Below are positions 5,919 to 12,641 of a DNA stretch of 13,476 nt, piece after piece. Source of the DNA: Planctomycetota bacterium (GTDB lineage: Bacteria; Planctomycetota; Phycisphaerae; UBA1845; CAIVHJ01). Made by a program: the position numbers and the translations under genes. Where the stretch lies: the NCBI GenBank assembly GCA_022573485.1, contig JACZTW010000072.1, positions 1 through 13,476 of the forward strand. The letters run 5' to 3'. Within the stretch, counting starts at the first letter, position 1. Every line of letters starts with the position of its first letter. The notes below the pieces were generated by a model. The model saw nothing but the letters and a program-made list of their open reading frames with translations. It did no database searches and was not told where the DNA came from.

Positions 5919-6346
5919 TTCGGATGGCCGGCCGGCACCGCGCTCTCGGCGCCTTCGAGCATGACGGAGGATACGAAATCAAGCGCACCGTTCCAGTCTT
6001 GCGTGAGCTGGTCGTTCCAAGCCTCGCCGGCCATCTCCGCCATCACCGATACCAACGTATCGCGGACCACCGGGTAATGCTCCGCCTGGGTGCCGAAGCC
6101 GACGTGACGCGCTCCCAAGTCTTGGAGCGGCTGTTCCAGCTTCTCGGTCTTCCGTATGTTCTCTATGACCAAGACCAGCGACGCCAACAGCTTCTTCTTT
6201 TGCTCGCCCATGTCGCTGGGAAACATCGGACGCAGGGCCGGATGCTTGGAGAACAGATGCGCGTAGAAGCGGTCCACCAACTCGGGGCCTCGCGGCGCCA
6301 GCAGGTTGAAGCTGCTCTCGAGACGTTCAATCATCGCCTGTTCCAT
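5915..6346 (-). CDS. Single-domain bacterial globin
   Basis: The 143-residue protein aligns along its whole length with Vitreoscilla-type single-domain haemoglobin and the haem domain of flavohaemoglobin. Recognisable positions are Tyr28 (B10) in RFYAHLF, Phe42 (CD1) in PMF, Gln49 at E7, and the proximal His81 (F8) in LGARHVGFG, followed by EHYPVV. There is no FAD/NAD reductase domain. It should bind haem and O2 or NO in the cytosol; a role in NO detoxification or oxygen handling is inference and would need a separate reductase. AGGGAG lies a few bases upstream of the ATG at 6346. No clear FNR- or NsrR-type operator was seen upstream. Its tail overlaps the convergent SDR stop. Confidence 0.88.
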   Translation of the reverse strand: MEQAMIERLESSFNLLAPRGPELVDRFYAHLFSKHPALRPMFPSDMGEQKKKLLASLVLVIENIRKTEKLEQPLQDLGARHVGFGTQAEHYPVVRDTLVSVMAEMAGEAWNDQLTQDWNGALDFVSSVMLEGAESAVPAGHPN

Positions 6347-6654
6347 GTCTTGCTCCCTCTTCGTGAGATAGTGTGAGGATGTTCAACGCTGGGGGACTGT
6401 ACAATATGGGAAATGAGCAAGCCTTGGGTTACGTGGAGAGGCTTGGAGTTGCGGACCTGAACGGGGCCGATAAGGTCAGCCGTATCGTCCAAATGTGCGA
6501 AGAAGCGCCGTCTCTCCGGCGAGCAGGGCGGCTGATAAGGTCCAAATCGTGGAAACGAGCGCGTTGGCAGAAGGGCAAGACCCGCGCACTGAGCGGGCGA
6601 CGCGAGATCCCTCAGACGCCGTCGAGGATCTCCGGCGCTCGTGCCGCGGCGGAC
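6347..6654. other. Intergenic region without a supported gene
   Basis: This 308-base stretch separates the globin gene's start from the LuxR-type gene's stop. It must contain the globin promoter, but no convincing -35/-10 pair stands out. GATAAGGTC occurs twice (6469-6477 and 6534-6542) in partly similar surroundings, and a small CGCCG/CGGCG hairpin sits at 6506-6521. Nothing else was found. Confidence 0.5.
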
Positions 6655-7032
6655 TCAATCGGCTCGGTCGTCGATATCTTCCAGAATTCTCGAGACCACC
6701 ATCGACAGGAGTTCCACGCGCGAACCAATATTGAGCTTCGTGAAGATCTTCCTGAGGTGTGTCCTGACGGTGGCTGCACTGATGAACAACTCGTTCGCCA
6801 ACGCTTGCGTGCTCCTCCCGATGGCGAACTTCTCCACGATCTGAGATTCTCGTTGCGTCAATCCGAGCTTGACAACGGCCATCCGGATCCTGGGATGTGT
6901 GCAGTCCTCAACACCAACTTGTGACTGATTCTCCGGAGACGCCAAGCCGATTGAACTCACTGTGGCGGCTGCCCCAGCACCGACATGGCCTCCAGCGACG
7001 ACACTGGAAACTGTATCCTTCTCATTTGCCAT
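6655..7032 (-). CDS. LuxR-type HTH regulator lacking a receiver domain
   Basis: The 125-residue protein has a LuxR/FixJ (GerE-type) DNA-binding domain at residues about 57-115: 'LTQRESQIVEKFAIGRSTQ', then the recognition helix region 'ISAATVRTHLRKIFTKLNI', and 'SRVELLSMV'. The first ~50 residues are Gly/Ala/Ser-rich and do not form a receiver or ligand-binding domain. It therefore resembles a stand-alone output domain, perhaps controlled by expression level or by a partner. GGAG lies seven bases before the ATG at 7032, supporting this start. It is divergent from a truncated receiver gene across a 451-base region with two inverted repeats. Target genes are unknown; autoregulation at those repeats is a reasonable guess. 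Confidence 0.85.
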   Translation of the reverse strand: MANEKDTVSSVVAGGHVGAGAAATVSSIGLASPENQSQVGVEDCTHPRIRMAVVKLGLTQRESQIVEKFAIGRSTQALANELFISAATVRTHLRKIFTKLNIGSRVELLSMVVSRILEDIDDRAD

Positions 7033-7132
7033 AGGTCTTCTCCGAAATCACTCCGCGATCAAAACATGACCGGTGACACTTGACAACTCTTTCGCCCGGG
7101 CCCGCACGTTGAGAGGGGAGCCGCTACTAGTT

Positions 7133-7173
7133 CCGCAAGAAAGCAGACTCGATCAACCCTCACGTTCTTGCGG
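7133..7173. promoter_or_regulatory. 9-bp inverted repeat (CCGCAAGAA/TTCTTGCGG)
   Basis: CCGCAAGAA (7133-7141) and its exact reverse complement (7165-7173) are 23 bases apart, so their centres lie 32 bases apart, about three helical turns. The site is about 100-140 bases upstream of the LuxR-type start. It could be a two-site operator or an RNA stem in the leader. Confidence 0.4.
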
Positions 7174-7225
7174 GCAACTCACGATCTCACGGCCCGGCCT
7201 TGTAACAACGCATTATGGCCTAATC

Positions 7226-7245
7226 CCTTATGTTTGGACATAAGG
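7226..7245. promoter_or_regulatory. Palindrome CCTTATGT-TTGG-ACATAAGG
   Basis: A perfect 8-bp-arm palindrome of 20 bases lies in the AT-rich part of the divergent region. The size and symmetry fit a dimeric regulator's operator; LuxR-family proteins bind sites of about this length. No T-run follows, which argues against a terminator. Confidence 0.45.
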
Positions 7246-7483
7246 TGAATGCTCCACTTCAATTATAGTACGAGTGGCTACGATGGCCATGAAGACATAA
7301 CCAATTACGTACCACAGTCTTACGGTTTTTGCAACAGATCCAGACGGCGAATGAGCCGCCTACAATAGTGGATATTCTCCGCTCCGAAGGGTTGGATCCA
7401 GCCTGCATCCCGCTTGGCAGGCGTTGTGGTAGCCTGGCGTCTTTCGCCCTGCAGGACAAGCCGCGGACGGCGGAGGACGTGAA

Positions 7484-7693
7484 ATGAGCAAGCCCATCTC
7501 GATCCTGCTCGCTGACGATCACGAACTGATCGGGAAGATGTTGAGCAGCTTGCTCGAATCGGAGAACGATATGCAGGTCGTCGGCTCACTGAGCAACAGC
7601 GAAGATGCGATCCAGGAGGCGATTCGACTCGCGCCTGATGTCTGTGCACTGCACATCGACATGCCCGGCCGAAGTTGCTTCGATGCCGCGCGG
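7484..7693 (+). pseudogene. Truncated response-regulator receiver domain
   Basis: From an ATG with an excellent ribosome-binding site (GGAGG seven bases upstream), about 70 codons encode the first half of a CheY-like receiver: the acidic pair Asp11-Asp12 in LLADDHELI, helix 1, strand 2, and 'PDVCALHIDMPGRSCFDAAR'. The position that should carry the phospho-accepting aspartate (as in LLDIDMPG) is His57. After about 7693 the homology stops; the frame stays open to 7828 only because it runs antisense through the MCE gene. The rest of the receiver (strands 4-5, Thr/Ser and Lys switch residues) and any output domain are absent. It is probably a decayed remnant, though a small pseudo-receiver peptide could still be made. 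Confidence 0.7.
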
Positions 7694-7704
7694 TCTGAAA
7701 CACG

Positions 7705-8976
7705 TCACTCAACCTTGAGTTCGGCCCACAGAGCTTGCTCCGCCTCGCCGAATTTCCGAACGGTTTCCAAAAGTCGGGCACGGATTTCGGCCAGGGACGG
7801 ATCATCCGACCGCATCCGACCCTCATGAACGTCGAGCAGCGAGCGCAAACGCGACGTTGAGTCATCGAGGTCGGCCGCGGCTTCGGCGAACTCGCGGGCG
7901 ACGTTCAGCATGTGGAGTTCACGCTTCTCGCCGACCGAAGGCTCGAAGATCAGCCGCCAAGGATGCAGCTCCAGATCGCGAATGCCGCGTTTCAAATGCT
8001 GGCTGGCCGTCGTGACGTTCTCCACGACTTCGCTGATGCGATCCTTGTTGAGCACCACGATTTCCTTGGCGCCGTCCGTCACGACGTTCAGGTCTGCCAA
8101 GGACTCGTTCAAACCGGTAAGCGCATCGTGAACCTTGGTCAGCAGCGTGACTTCCGGATCCGAGTCCAACTCGAGTTCGCGCGCCAGCACATCCATCACG
8201 CCGGTATCCAGTTTGCCCGTCGCACGCTCCGCCGACGCAATCGTGCTGTCGATCTTGGACCTGTTTTGTTCGACGAGATCGGCGACCTCAGAAAGGCTGC
8301 GATTGATCAAATCAACGCTGGTGTGAATCTTGGCCAGAAACACGTCATCCTGCTCGCGATCCAGTTCACGGGCCAGGCTGGCGGTCAGAGTATTGATGTC
8401 CGCGAGCGACTTGTGGACTTTGACCACCAGCGAGCGCTCATCCTCGGCGTCCAACTGAACCTTGATGAGCGAAACCAGTCCGTCGGCGTTACTCTCGTCC
8501 AGTTCGCGCGTGATCATGTCCAGCGCCGCCTGAAAGCCGGCCACCTGGCCGTAGATCGGCTGACTCGGCTCAAGGGCCTTTGGCGAACTTCCCCGGTTGA
8601 GAATCTCAAGCATGCCGATTCCGCCCAGCGGCGGCCCGCTGGCCACTACAGTGCAGTCTTCCCGCAGCCCCAGATCCTCGTACAAACTAACCTGCACCTC
8701 AAGAAACGGCTGGCCTACGATCGTCGAGTCTTCGGCGTCTCTATCTTCGACGAGCTCTGTCTTGACCACCAGGCCGACCTTTTGCCCGAAATAAGTCACC
8801 ACCGAACCTTCGGAAATCTCGGGCATCGATCCGCCCGGCCGAAAGCGGACGATCAGGACGCCGTGCTCACTCACAAACAGCCCGCCACTGCCAATGAATA
8901 ACAGGCAAGCTACCAGTAAAAAGGCCATGACGATCACGGCTATTCCGAGCTTGAACGTGTCTCGCTTACGGGGCAT
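7705..8976 (-). CDS. MlaD-like MCE-domain protein
   Basis: The 423-residue product has a short basic N-terminus, one membrane helix (residues about 9-34), and an MCE domain at about 38-125 with the family pattern 'RFRPGGSMPEISEGSVVTYFG' split over 44-64. The long periplasmic tail is helical and carries three related segments (about 174-203, 203-233, 265-296), each of the type ELD-x-E...KVH-x-SL-x-x-IN-x-SL. It ends with 'ELHPWRLIFEPS' near 336-347, a motif common after the helical part of MCE proteins. Such proteins form hexamers that pass lipid from the membrane complex into the periplasm. AAGGA lies upstream of the ATG; the gap to the ATPase stop is 20 bases, so this is the last gene of the transport operon. 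Confidence 0.88.
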   Translation of the reverse strand: MPRKRDTFKLGIAVIVMAFLLVACLLFIGSGGLFVSEHGVLIVRFRPGGSMPEISEGSVVTYFGQKVGLVVKTELVEDRDAEDSTIVGQPFLEVQVSLYEDLGLREDCTVVASGPPLGGIGMLEILNRGSSPKALEPSQPIYGQVAGFQAALDMITRELDESNADGLVSLIKVQLDAEDERSLVVKVHKSLADINTLTASLARELDREQDDVFLAKIHTSVDLINRSLSEVADLVEQNRSKIDSTIASAERATGKLDTGVMDVLARELELDSDPEVTLLTKVHDALTGLNESLADLNVVTDGAKEIVVLNKDRISEVVENVTTASQHLKRGIRDLELHPWRLIFEPSVGEKRELHMLNVAREFAEAAADLDDSTSRLRSLLDVHEGRMRSDDPSLAEIRARLLETVRKFGEAEQALWAELKVE

Positions 8977-8996
8977 CGATCGTATCCTTCATTGGG

Positions 8997-9866
8997 TCAA
9001 CCGGCTGTGATTAGTTTCTCAAACTCGCTAAGACCCTCGGCATCGGTCAGAGGCCCCGTGGCCAGACCGTTGAGAAACTGGTTCATGAGCCGCTCGTCAT
9101 TCGAGCCCAACTCGCTTGCGTCGGCGTCACGAAGCTTCTCAAACTCCTGCCGCGTCCCGATCTTCAGCACCTTGCCCTTTTCCAGCATGACCATTCGATC
9201 GGCGATGCGGAATGCGGAGTCCATCTCGTGCGTCACCACAATGCTGGTCACGCGCAGCTTCTTGGACAGATCCATCATGAGTTCGTCGATGGCCGTCGAG
9301 GTCACGGGGTCCAGGCCCGCCGTCGGTTCATCATAAAACAGGATTTCCGGATCCAGCGCCGTGGCCCGGGCCAGCCCGGCGCGTTTCTTCTGCCCGCCCG
9401 AAAGCTGGGCCGGCATCTTGTCCCGATGCGGCAACATCTTGACTTGCTGCAACTTCAAGGTCACCACAATATCGATCACCGCCGGATCGACCACCGAATG
9501 CTCCTGCAATGGCAAAGCAATGTTTTCGCCCACCGTCATCGAATTGAACAACGCGCCGCTTTGAAACAGAATGCCGAAGCGTTTGCGGATCTCATTCAGC
9601 GCGTCGTCATCCAGGCCGACGATATCGACCGGCGAGTCCATGTCTCGAGTCTTAAACGTGATGTGCCCGCCGTCGAGGTCGTACTCGCTGATCAGGCAAT
9701 TCAGCAGCGTGCTCTTGCCGCAACCGCTGCCGCCCATAACGACCAGCGTCTCGCCACGAACCACGTCAAACGTCACGGCATCGAGAACCGTGACCGTTTC
9801 GCCCCGGGCATTCGAGAAGGTCTTGCGAACATCTCGAACTGAAATAATGATGTCTTCCTCTGCCAT
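8997..9866 (-). CDS. MlaF-like ABC transporter ATP-binding protein
   Basis: The 289-residue protein has all ABC ATPase motifs: Walker A GGSGCGKST (45-53), Q-loop Gln102 in LFQSGALFNS, signature LSGGQKKRAGLARA (from 155), Walker B ILFYDE (175-180), D-loop AGLD and switch His213. The LFQ-SGALF-NSMTVGEN stretch and the signature with KKR are characteristic of the MlaF/Ttg2A branch that energises MCE-type lipid transport. The ATG at 9866 was chosen because the ABC fold begins at once; the frame remains open further upstream only as a shadow of the permease gene. It starts 22 bases after the permease stop and precedes the MCE gene. A C-terminal extension after about 240 may contact the STAS or permease partner. 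Confidence 0.92.
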   Translation of the reverse strand: MAEEDIIISVRDVRKTFSNARGETVTVLDAVTFDVVRGETLVVMGGSGCGKSTLLNCLISEYDLDGGHITFKTRDMDSPVDIVGLDDDALNEIRKRFGILFQSGALFNSMTVGENIALPLQEHSVVDPAVIDIVVTLKLQQVKMLPHRDKMPAQLSGGQKKRAGLARATALDPEILFYDEPTAGLDPVTSTAIDELMMDLSKKLRVTSIVVTHEMDSAFRIADRMVMLEKGKVLKIGTRQEFEKLRDADASELGSNDERLMNQFLNGLATGPLTDAEGLSEFEKLITAG

Positions 9867-9888
9867 AAGACCCAACTGCTGAATGTGA

Positions 9889-10758
9889 TCACAGGCCGAA
9901 CGCGTAGAATACCGCAGTGAACGCCGCGTCCATGCCGATGATGGCCACGATGCACTGCACCACCGTCGCGGTCGTTGCCCTGCCGACGCCCACGGCACCG
10001 CCGGAAACATTGAGCCCCTGATAGCACGCAATCGTAGCAATCAACATGCCGAACACGCCGGCCTTGACCAGCCCGGTGATGAAGTCTTTGGCCACCAGCG
10101 CCGTCTGGGTGATATCCACATAGACCTGTGGCGAGACGCCCAGAACGGCCCACGAGGTCAGGCATCCGCCGAGCACACCCACGATGTCGGCGATGACGGT
10201 AAGCCCGACAATCATCACCGCCGTCGCCAGAAAACGGGGCACGATGAGAAAACGAATCGGATCCAGGGCATGCGCGCGGAGTGCTTTGATTTCCTCGGCT
10301 TCGACCATCGCGCCGAGCTCCGCTGCGATGGATGCACCGGCATAGCCGCTCAGCACGATGCCGGTCAGCAGCGGCCCCAACTCGCGCACCACTGCAATGG
10401 CGATCACCACCGCGACTTGATCGAGCTGGCCGTAGCTTGCGAGCACCGGGGCCAGTTGCAGGGCCAGAATCGACCCAATGAAGAACTCGACAATGATGAC
10501 AATGCCGATACTGTCCACGCCGACACGCAGCATTTGCGTGGTCAGCGCCGCCCGACTCAGCCGGACGCCCGGCCGAAAGAAACCGCGAAAACACCAGACA
10601 ATTGTATCGGCGAACAGAGCGGCCATGCCGCCGATGCTCCGAATCAGGCCGGCCCCCTGCCGCAACTGAAGATCGGCCAGCGCCCCCAGGCCCTCGACGG
10701 CCTGTTTCACGGGTGAGCGTGTCTCTCGCGGATCATGGGCTGCGGGCGAATCGCTCAT
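9889..10758 (-). CDS. MlaE-like ABC transporter permease
   Basis: The 289-residue integral membrane protein matches the MlaE/YrbE family: an amphipathic N-terminal segment, then five or so hydrophobic helices (about 80-105, 112-135, 170-205, 230-248, 262-287). The diagnostic stretch 'VRELGPLLTGIVLSG' (124-138) is followed by AGASIAAELGAM and an acidic EAEEIKAL coupling region that contacts the ATPase. It should form the inner-membrane channel through which lipid is passed to or from the MCE ring. The start overlaps the stop of the STAS gene in an ATGA arrangement (10755-10758), so the two are translationally coupled. The ~70-residue stretch before the first helix is somewhat long but within the family's range. 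Confidence 0.92.
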   Translation of the reverse strand: MSDSPAAHDPRETRSPVKQAVEGLGALADLQLRQGAGLIRSIGGMAALFADTIVWCFRGFFRPGVRLSRAALTTQMLRVGVDSIGIVIIVEFFIGSILALQLAPVLASYGQLDQVAVVIAIAVVRELGPLLTGIVLSGYAGASIAAELGAMVEAEEIKALRAHALDPIRFLIVPRFLATAVMIVGLTVIADIVGVLGGCLTSWAVLGVSPQVYVDITQTALVAKDFITGLVKAGVFGMLIATIACYQGLNVSGGAVGVGRATTATVVQCIVAIIGMDAAFTAVFYAFGL

Positions 10759-11093
10759 GGCCGCAGGGCCTCCTCCTCCGTGTCGAAAATGGCGAGGAAT
10801 TGATCCAGCCGCGTGATCTCGAACACGCTGCGCACCATTTTGCGAAGCCCGACCAATGCCAGCCGCCCACCGCGCTTATTCAACTTCCGAAAAACGTCGG
10901 TCAGCGTTCCGACGCCGGACGAGTCGATGAATGAGACCTCCGAAAGATCGACGACGAGGTGCTTGGGCGACTCTTCGCACAATTCGAGCAGCGCGCCGTG
11001 GAACTTCGGCGCTTCGCGCAGCGTCAATTCACCGGCGACAACGACCACGATCGCATCATCCACGCGCCGAATTTCTTTAATGATCTCGCTCAT
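10755..11093 (-). CDS. STAS-domain protein, MlaB/anti-anti-sigma type
   Basis: The 112-residue protein is a complete STAS domain: N-terminal strands ('IVVVVAGELTL'), then 'HLVVDLSEVSFIDSSGVGTL' (46-64) with the Asp-Ser-Ser-Gly loop, then 'RGGRLALVGL'. In anti-anti-sigma factors the serine of this loop is phosphorylated by a partner kinase; in MlaB proteins the same position regulates the ABC ATPase. Gene order (STAS-permease-ATPase-MCE, with ATGA overlap to the permease) strongly favours the MlaB role. The ATG at 11093 was preferred over a GTG 33 codons upstream because the domain starts right there and the extension is Arg/Pro/Cys-rich without similarity. No strong ribosome-binding site is visible before 11093, so the start is the weak point. 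Confidence 0.82.
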   Translation of the reverse strand: MSEIIKEIRRVDDAIVVVVAGELTLREAPKFHGALLELCEESPKHLVVDLSEVSFIDSSGVGTLTDVFRKLNKRGGRLALVGLRKMVRSVFEITRLDQFLAIFDTEEEALRP

Positions 11094-11276
11094 AACAAAT
11101 GTGCATTTCGCAAGTGTGCGGGCACCCGGACCACGCCTCGGAATTCTAACGCCAACGCGATCACACCGCCACAGATCGCATATCTTCGACACGGCGGCCT
11201 GCGAAGGGCCCTCCCGCAGTGACTTCGTCGCTTAGCAGATTCTCCGCACAATGACGGCCCCAGCCCGCGACAAAGC

Positions 11277-11648
11277 TCAAGGACTCGATCCGGCCTCCTC
11301 CGTTGCAGCCGCATCCTGTCGAAGAGCAAATTCCCGCCAGGCCGCGACCGCTTTGGCCCTTTCCGATTTCGGCGCCGAATAACCATAGCCTCGGCGCGAT
11401 CCAGTGAGATCCTCCAGCGCAAGAATGGCCGCGAAGCGCACTGCGGAATCTTCATCTTCCAGGCGGTCTACCAGTTTCGGAATCAAATCTGTCTGACGGG
11501 CGCGCGTGATCTGGGTGATCGCGCGAATGCGGGTCAACGGGTCACGGTCCTCCAGCCGCTGCACCAGGTCACCCGCCGTCGGCGCACACGCGCCGACCGC
11601 CATTAGAACGGCACACCAAGGAACGCGTCGTGGAATCGTGCTCACCAT
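11277..11648 (-). CDS. Small HEAT-repeat lipoprotein
   Basis: From the ATG at 11648 (another ATG sits one codon earlier) the 123-residue product has a lipoprotein signal: Arg7-Arg8, a hydrophobic core 'PWCAVLMAVGAC', and a lipobox ending at Cys21. Residues about 25-85 contain two HEAT-type helical repeats ('LVQRLEDRDPLTRIRAITQI' and 'LVDRLEDEDSAVRFAAILAL'), followed by LTG, GYGY and a terminal 'AKAVAAWREFAL' helix, the usual end of this small planctomycete-type family. HEAT repeats mediate protein contacts; the protein is probably anchored in the envelope with an unknown partner. The frame could be opened earlier at a TTG at 11726, but the lipobox fits only the shorter form. It is divergent from the MBL hydrolase gene and 183 bases upstream of the STAS gene. 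Confidence 0.72.
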   Translation of the reverse strand: MVSTIPRRVPWCAVLMAVGACAPTAGDLVQRLEDRDPLTRIRAITQITRARQTDLIPKLVDRLEDEDSAVRFAAILALEDLTGSRRGYGYSAPKSERAKAVAAWREFALRQDAAATEEAGSSP

Positions 11649-11776
11649 CATCAGATGGCCAACAAGGTAGATGATGCGGCACACGATGGCAACAACCCCG
11701 CCGAACGTGCGGTCGACAGCCGCCAAGTTGTGAAATCCTCTGGCGTAAGCGGGCTTTGGGCTGTAGAACAGTCGGC

Positions 11777-12565
11777 ATGAAGGTCATCCTGCTCGGAACG
11801 GGAACCTCGCACGGCATCCCCATGATCGCCTGCGACTGCGAAGTGTGTACATCGGACGATCCGCGCGACCGCCGCACCCGGCCGAGCATCCACGTGCAGC
11901 ACAACGGCATACACATACTCGTGGACACCGCCCCCGAGCTGCGCCTGCAATGCCTGGCCGGCGGCATCCGCCGGGCCGACGCCGTGCTGTTCACCCACCA
12001 CCACGCCGACCACGTCACCGGCCTGGACGACCTGCGACGGTTCAATTGGCTGCAAAGCTGTTCGCTAAAGTGTTACGCCCAGCAGGAAGACATCACCGCC
12101 ATTCGCCGCATGTTCGCCTACGCCTTTGTGGATGATCCCGAATACCCCAGCCACAAACCCGACCTCGATTTCATCCCCATCGACGGCCCCATCGAAGTGC
12201 AGAGCACCGATTCGAGCGCGCCCGCTGCATCCTGCACAGTTCTCCCGATCCCGCTAATCCACGGCCCCACGCCGGTGCTCGGTTTCCGATTCGACAATTT
12301 CGCCTATTGCACCGATTGCAGCTACATCCCGGACGATTCAATGAAAATGCTCGAAGGCCTGGACGTCTTGATTCTCGACGCCCTCCGCCGCCGCCCGCAC
12401 CCGACCCACTTCAATCTCGAAGAGGCCGTCGAATGGGCCGGCCGCATCGGCGCCAAGCAGACCTACTTCACCCACATCGCCCACGAATTCATGCACGAGA
12501 AAACCAACAGCGAACTGCCCCCCAACATGCAACTAGGCCACGACGGCCAAGTCATCGAACTGTAG
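11777..12565 (+). CDS. MBL-fold metallo-hydrolase, PhnP-like
   Basis: From the ATG at 11777 the product is 262 residues. It opens with GTGTSHGIP and a Cys-x-Cys-x-x-Cys group (Cys19, 21, 24), the structural zinc site found in PhnP-type phosphodiesterases. The dinuclear metal motif is THHHADH (His74, His76, Asp78, His79). Further ligand candidates are His in 'PLIHGPTPVLGF', Asp in 'YCTDCSYIPDD' and His in 'FTHIAHEFMHEK'. The fold predicts a cytosolic Zn- or Mn-dependent hydrolase cleaving phosphodiesters, perhaps cyclic phosphates; no phosphonate genes are nearby, so PhnP function itself is not supported. A TTG 21 bases upstream also opens this frame, but the family begins at the ATG. The coding strand is unusually C-rich. 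Confidence 0.87.
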   Translation: MKVILLGTGTSHGIPMIACDCEVCTSDDPRDRRTRPSIHVQHNGIHILVDTAPELRLQCLAGGIRRADAVLFTHHHADHVTGLDDLRRFNWLQSCSLKCYAQQEDITAIRRMFAYAFVDDPEYPSHKPDLDFIPIDGPIEVQSTDSSAPAASCTVLPIPLIHGPTPVLGFRFDNFAYCTDCSYIPDDSMKMLEGLDVLILDALRRRPHPTHFNLEEAVEWAGRIGAKQTYFTHIAHEFMHEKTNSELPPNMQLGHDGQVIEL

Positions 12566-12587
12566 CGGCCTGCGTCACGCAGGCCGC
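12565..12587. repeat. Perfect 10-bp hairpin after the MBL gene
   Basis: GCGGCCTGCG and CGCAGGCCGC flank a TCA loop, starting on the last base of the MBL stop codon. The stem is very GC-rich, but no T-run follows, so intrinsic termination would be weak. It may be a palindromic intergenic repeat used as an mRNA 3' end. Confidence 0.5.
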
Positions 12588-12641
12588 CGGCTGGGTAGCA
12601 TGGGCATCCCGATCGACCGAGACGACGCAAGGAACAATTCC

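Larger units (their letters stand above)
7033..7483. other. Divergent regulatory region
   Basis: No gene is supported in this 451-base stretch between the divergent LuxR-type gene and the truncated receiver gene. Its clear structures are two perfect inverted repeats, listed separately. The part from about 7200 to 7330 is noticeably AT-richer than the flanking DNA, as expected of promoter DNA, but no -35/-10 pair is good enough to call. Confidence 0.5.

Noticed and set aside
7320..7865. A 181-codon minus-strand frame across the receiver remnant
   Set aside because: It is the reverse complement of the receiver fragment plus an out-of-frame part of the MCE gene, with Arg/Ser/Cys-rich composition.
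7912..8901. A 329-codon open frame on the plus strand
   Set aside because: It is antisense to the MCE gene, which has clear family motifs, and has only low-complexity Gln/Arg/His-rich sequence itself.
9867..10040. N-terminal extension of the ATPase by 58 codons
   Set aside because: The extra residues lie inside the permease gene in another frame, are Arg/Trp/Ser-rich and do not resemble any MlaF N-terminus.
9773..10594. A 273-codon minus-strand frame
   Set aside because: It is the wrong frame of the permease gene; its translation is Arg/His/Gly-rich while the MlaE frame is complete and well conserved.
11094..11276. tRNA or other structured RNA between the STAS and HEAT genes
   Set aside because: I checked both strands for a cloverleaf and a T-loop GTTCNA pattern in position and found none; no other structure stood out.
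12565..12587. Intrinsic terminator of the MBL gene
   Set aside because: The stem is strong, but GCTGGG-type sequence rather than a T-run follows, so it was recorded as a hairpin repeat instead.
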